NCBI GenBank assembly: GCA_046154695.1 | Contig: JBJXFI010000368.1 | Coordinates: 1-9,668 of the forward strand | Length of the DNA: 9,668 bases | Origin: DALYLB01 sp046154695 | GTDB lineage: Bacteria; Acidobacteriota; Blastocatellia; RBC074 | Reading direction: 5' to 3' | Shown: piece by piece, positions 4,734 to 9,668 of the stretch | Numbering within the stretch: the first letter of the stretch is position 1 | Layout of the letters: each line of letters opens with the position of its first letter | Made by a program: the position numbers and the translations under genes | The notes under the pieces: generated by a model | Databases searched by the model: none | The model's input: the letters and a program-made list of their open reading frames with translations, nothing else | What the model was told of the DNA's origin: nothing

Positions 4734-6314
4734 TTACAGACTAATCTGTTTCACCGACAGCACGTGAGGAACGTGAGTCAATCCTTCGAGCGTCGGCCCG
4801 TCGAGCGTGCCATCAACCTGGTACACGGCCAGCGCCGTCCCGCCCGCGCGGTTGCGGCTCAGATAGAGCTGCGCGATGTTGATCTTGTGATCGCCCAGAT
4901 AGGTTCCCACGGAACCGACCACTCCGGGCTGGTCGTCATTCTGCATCACCAGCATGCGCCCTTCGGGGCGGGCATCCAGCCGGTAGGAGCCGATGCCGAC
5001 GATGCGCGGCTCTCCGCGTCCGACCAGACTGCCGGCGATGCGGCTCTCCCCGTATTCGTTCCGAACGGCGACCTCGACCAGCGTCGCGAAGTCCTGGGCC
5101 GTGCGAGCCTTCGATTCGGTGACCCGCAGCCCCCGCTCCTCGGCGATGTAAGAGGCATTGACCTGATTGACGCGGGCGCTGACCGATTTGAGCAGGCCCG
5201 TCAATACCGCCTGCGTGATGGGCCGGACATCGAGATCGACGACATCGCCGCTGTAATTGATCTGGACCTCGCCGACAGGCTGATTGAAAAACTGGGCCTG
5301 GAAGGCCCCCAGTTTGTCGCCCAGCGTAATGTACGGCCCGACCGTCTCGAGCGCTTCCGCCGTGACCGACGAAACATTGACCGCGCCCGCGATCGCGCCG
5401 GTCGAAAGAAAGTCGGCCACCTGCTGCGCGATGGTCACGGCCACCATATCCTGCGCCTCTCCCGTCGAGGCCCCCAGATGCGGCGTCACGATCACCTCCC
5501 CGAGCGTCAGCAGCGGATGATCCGCCGGAACCGGCTCTTCGACGAATACGTCGAGCGCCGCCCCCGCGACCTTCCCCGCCTTGATGGCGTCAAAGAGCGC
5601 GGCCTCGTCCACCAGACCGCCGCGCGCGCAGTTGATGATCCGCACCCCATTCCTCATCTTCGCGAAAGCGGCCGCCCCCACGATTCCCCGCGTCTCATCC
5701 GTGAGCGGCGTGTGCACGGTGATGAAATCGGCCCGCGAGAAGATCTCGTCGAGCGTTCCCAACTCGATGCCCGACCGCGTCGCCACCTCCTTCGTGATGA
5801 ACGGATCATAGGCCAGCACCTTCATCGCCAGCCCATTGGCGCGCGAAGCGACAATCTTCCCGATGTTCCCCAACCCGATGATGCCCAGCGTCTTGCCCGC
5901 CAACTCGACCCCCATAAAACTCTTCTTGTCCCATTTGCCGGTCTTCAATTTGGCATGCGCCTGCGGGATCTTCCGCGCCAGCGACATCATCAGCGAAATC
6001 GTATGCTCAGCCGTCGTCACGCTGTTTCCCGCCGCGGCGTTCATCACCACGATCCCCCGCTGCGTCGCCACCGGCACATCGATATTGTCCACGCCCGTGC
6101 CGGCGCGGCCGATCACCTTCATGTTATCGGCCGCCGAAAGAATTTCCGACGTGACCTTCGTCTCACTCCGGACAACCAGCCCCTGGTATTGGCCGATGAT
6201 CTTCCTCAGCTCTTCCGGCTTCAATCCCGTGTTGACATCCACCTGAAACTGCTCGTGGCTTTTCAGGAGATCGACCCCCATCTTCGATAAATTATCGCTG
6301 ATCAATATTTTCAT
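4734..6314 (-). CDS. serA: D-3-phosphoglycerate dehydrogenase, long (ASB + ACT) form
   Basis: This cytosolic enzyme oxidises 3-phosphoglycerate to 3-phosphohydroxypyruvate with NAD, opening the serine pathway. Its 526 residues fit the long type-1 enzyme. The substrate domain occupies about 1-97 and 280-315, and the Rossmann NAD domain about 98-279 with GLGNIG at 147-152. Active-site residues are Arg231 (NCARGG), Glu260 (VFVEEP) and His279 (TPHLGAST). An allosteric substrate-binding (ASB) domain spans about 320-450. A C-terminal ACT domain (about 455-526, starting near RMLVMQNDDQPGVVG) normally binds serine for feedback inhibition. ATG 6314 gives the standard MKILISDNL start. The purine run ggaaagg is about 16 bases upstream, too far for a good SD. 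It is the first gene of the minus-strand series, so its promoter should lie in the divergent gap. Serine feeds tryptophan synthase, a plausible link with trpE. Confidence 0.97.
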   Translation of the reverse strand: MKILISDNLSKMGVDLLKSHEQFQVDVNTGLKPEELRKIIGQYQGLVVRSETKVTSEILSAADNMKVIGRAGTGVDNIDVPVATQRGIVVMNAAAGNSVTTAEHTISLMMSLARKIPQAHAKLKTGKWDKKSFMGVELAGKTLGIIGLGNIGKIVASRANGLAMKVLAYDPFITKEVATRSGIELGTLDEIFSRADFITVHTPLTDETRGIVGAAAFAKMRNGVRIINCARGGLVDEAALFDAIKAGKVAGAALDVFVEEPVPADHPLLTLGEVIVTPHLGASTGEAQDMVAVTIAQQVADFLSTGAIAGAVNVSSVTAEALETVGPYITLGDKLGAFQAQFFNQPVGEVQINYSGDVVDLDVRPITQAVLTGLLKSVSARVNQVNASYIAEERGLRVTESKARTAQDFATLVEVAVRNEYGESRIAGSLVGRGEPRIVGIGSYRLDARPEGRMLVMQNDDQPGVVGSVGTYLGDHKINIAQLYLSRNRAGGTALAVYQVDGTLDGPTLEGLTHVPHVLSVKQISL

Positions 6315-6770
6315 AACGCGAAGTACATAGCCTTTCCATAAAAATGTGGTGTGCTTTTCGAGTCGGGAAACGGCGTCTGACTTACCACGACCAGATTGAC
6401 AATGATGATTGACGCCATGCGCGGGACCGGATGCCTGAAGGGGTTGATGATGAACGGACGTAGACGATGGGTTGGCACACCGCGATATTTCTCAGTCTTT
6501 GATTTCGGTCTCCGGTCATCGGTGGTTTCTGCTGTGCTGGACTTGCTTCGTTGGAGCTGTCAAAGCGAAAGGCAATAATACGAGTCGGGTCCGTAAAATG
6601 CAAACAAGGAGTCGGTTGGTTGTTCATCGTTCTATCGCGCCGGCGTGCCTGTCAACACATTTCGGATCGCGGGCTTTGGGAGGAGAAGCGCGCCGTCAAA
6701 AACGGAGCCGGCAACCGACAACCAGCTACCGGCTTGCAACAAAAGCGGCGACGGCGGAAACTACGCGAAT
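6315..6770. other. 456-bp divergent non-coding gap between serA and the aminopeptidase gene
   Basis: I find no credible gene here. Short frames on both strands (60-108 codons) lack SDs and recognisable motifs, and the text is visibly less GC-rich than the flanking genes. There is no tRNA T-loop signature or recognisable riboswitch. The region must hold promoters for serA (leftward) and probably the aminopeptidase (rightward), but only one weak candidate for the latter could be picked out. The final 60 bases contain imperfect repeats of accggc/caaccg, and AGCCGG and CCGGCT lie about 18 bases apart. The region could be decayed coding DNA; a nucleotide search would show this. Confidence 0.6.
6551..6579 (+). 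promoter_or_regulatory. Weak sigma-70-like promoter candidate for the aminopeptidase
   Basis: TTGGAG (6551-6556), a 17-base spacer and AATAAT (6574-6579) give a fair -10 and poor -35. Transcription would start near 6586, leaving about a 185-base leader before ATG 6771. Motifs of this quality occur by chance. Confidence 0.22.
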
Positions 6771-9362
<2,592 letters not shown>

Positions 9363-9391
9363 TTGCCCGATCCTGCAAGATGCTGTATAAA
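9363..9391 (+). promoter_or_regulatory. Sigma-70-like promoter ahead of etfB
   Basis: TTGCCC (9363-9368), a 17-base spacer and TATAAA (9386-9391) give optimal spacing and a near-consensus -10. The -35 begins on the base after the aminopeptidase stop codon. The predicted start is near 9398, giving a leader of about 140 bases that contains the inverted-repeat operator and the hairpin described below. Confidence 0.5.
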
Positions 9392-9407
9392 CTCGCTTCA
9401 CCGAAAA

Positions 9408-9425
9408 TGAATGAACACTCATTCA
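9408..9425 (+). promoter_or_regulatory. FadR-like (TetR-family) operator candidate upstream of etfB
   Basis: TGAATGA-acac-TCATTCA is a perfect 7-4-7 inverted repeat in AT-rich text, unlike anything around it. It lies about +10 to +27 from the predicted transcription start, where a bound repressor would block elongation. The FadR box I recall for Bacillus subtilis is TGAATGANTANTCATTCA, which this matches at all arm positions, with one mismatch in the centre. That regulator is released by long-chain acyl-CoA and controls a fatty-acid oxidation operon containing etfB and etfA. No regulator gene is in the window. Confidence 0.62.
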
Positions 9426-9478
9426 GGCCGAAAAGATGGGGAAGAGTGGAAGAGTGATTAATGAAAATCGTTTGAAGT

Positions 9479-9508
9479 TCCGCCTTCCGGCGACCGCCGG
9501 AGGGCGGA
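9479..9508 (+). other. Strong hairpin in the etfB leader
   Basis: TCCGCCTTCCGGC (9479-9491) pairs with GCCGGAGGGCGGA (9496-9508) across a 4-base loop: 13 pairs, one of them G-U. It ends 13 bases before the GAGGAG ribosome-binding site. No U-run follows, so it is not a standard terminator. It could insulate or stabilise the etfB message, or be a REP-type element. Confidence 0.7.
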
Positions 9509-9538
9509 GCTGCAAACAGTTGAGGAGCCCTTCATTTT

Positions 9539-9668
9539 ATGAAAATCATCGTTTGTCTGAAACAGGTGCCGAAGAATGATTCGATTCTCCGGATCAATGA
9601 GCAGGGAACGTGGATCGAGGACCGGGATTTGACGTACGAGATCAACGAATCGGACGCCTATGGCCTGG
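9539..9668 (+). CDS. etfB: Electron transfer flavoprotein beta subunit (EtfB), 5' part only
   Basis: Only the first 43 codons are present; the gene runs off the right edge, where about 200 more would be expected. The N-terminus MKIIVCLKQVPKNDS followed by RINEQGTWIEDRDLTYEINESDAYGL is characteristic of EtfB/FixA proteins, which bind AMP and, with the FAD-carrying alpha subunit, pass electrons from acyl-CoA and other dehydrogenases to the quinone pool via ETF-quinone oxidoreductase. GAGGAG (9522-9527), 11 bases before ATG 9539, is the clearest SD on the plus strand. etfA would be expected downstream. The leader carries a promoter, a perfect inverted-repeat operator candidate and a strong hairpin, so expression appears controlled separately from the aminopeptidase. 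A FixA-type or bifurcating relative cannot be excluded from this fragment. Confidence 0.93.
   Translation, partial: MKIIVCLKQVPKNDSILRINEQGTWIEDRDLTYEINESDAYGL

Noticed and set aside
4764..6290. 508-codon plus-strand ORF opposite serA
   Set aside because: SerA is certain from its NAD-binding, catalytic and ACT motifs; the antisense frame has no recognisable domain.
6396..6401. TTGACA consensus -35 hexamer in the divergent gap
   Set aside because: No acceptable -10 lies 16-18 bases downstream on the plus strand; the expected position is GC-rich.
6372..6416. GGCGTC / GACGCC inverted repeat near the serA start
   Set aside because: Only 6-base arms around a 33-base loop; easily chance, and no other regulatory signature supports it.
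6645..6770. GTG start extending the aminopeptidase by 42 residues
   Set aside because: The added segment is low in conserved character, lacks a signal peptide, and lies in the compositionally different intergenic region.

Overview
The window looks like chromosomal DNA from a GC-rich bacterium. Coding regions are strongly GC-biased, and long antisense shadow ORFs lie opposite most genes. I cannot name a phylum. Three traits would fit an uncultured, deep-branching GC-rich lineage better than a model proteobacterium: weak or absent Shine-Dalgarno (SD) sequences in front of most genes, a pair of repetitive-extragenic-palindrome-like elements, and a histidine pathway broken up among unrelated genes. 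That placement is a guess.

Layout. Bases 1-6314 are one minus-strand series of six genes. In transcription order they are serA (4734-6314), hisF (3852-4613), an exported alpha/beta hydrolase (2540-3577), fused hisIE (1745-2485), a VOC/glyoxalase-fold protein (1255-1662) and trpE (1-1234, 3' end beyond the left edge). Gaps are 20 to 274 bp and there is no convincing intrinsic terminator, so this is probably one transcription unit or a few overlapping ones. A 456-bp non-coding divergent gap (6315-6770) follows. On the plus strand come an M1 zinc aminopeptidase with a C-terminal HEAT-repeat domain (6771-9362), a 176-bp regulatory spacer, and the first 43 codons of etfB (9539 to the right edge).

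How the genes fit together. SerA commits 3-phosphoglycerate to serine, which tryptophan synthase uses. HisF and HisIE perform three PRPP-derived steps of histidine synthesis. TrpE opens the tryptophan branch from chorismate. The core is therefore a mixed serine/histidine/tryptophan biosynthetic cluster. The hydrolase and VOC protein have no obvious role in it.

The most interesting signals are non-coding or sub-genic. (1) A perfect 7-4-7 inverted repeat, TGAATGA-acac-TCATTCA, lies just downstream of a good sigma-70-like promoter ahead of etfB. It nearly matches the operator I recall for the TetR-family fatty-acid regulator FadR of Bacillus. (2) An in-frame 12-bp tandem repeat has put a run of Lys-Pro-Gly-Leu units into the TrpE core. 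(3) A 182-bp segment between hisF and the hydrolase is bounded by two 24-bp near-palindromes that are exact reverse complements, and it contains 13-bp tandem repeats. A duplicated ribosome-binding motif lies beside it. (4) Another short-repeat leader precedes the VOC gene. I see no CRISPR array, tRNA, rRNA, insertion sequence or prophage gene, and no clear new multi-gene system.
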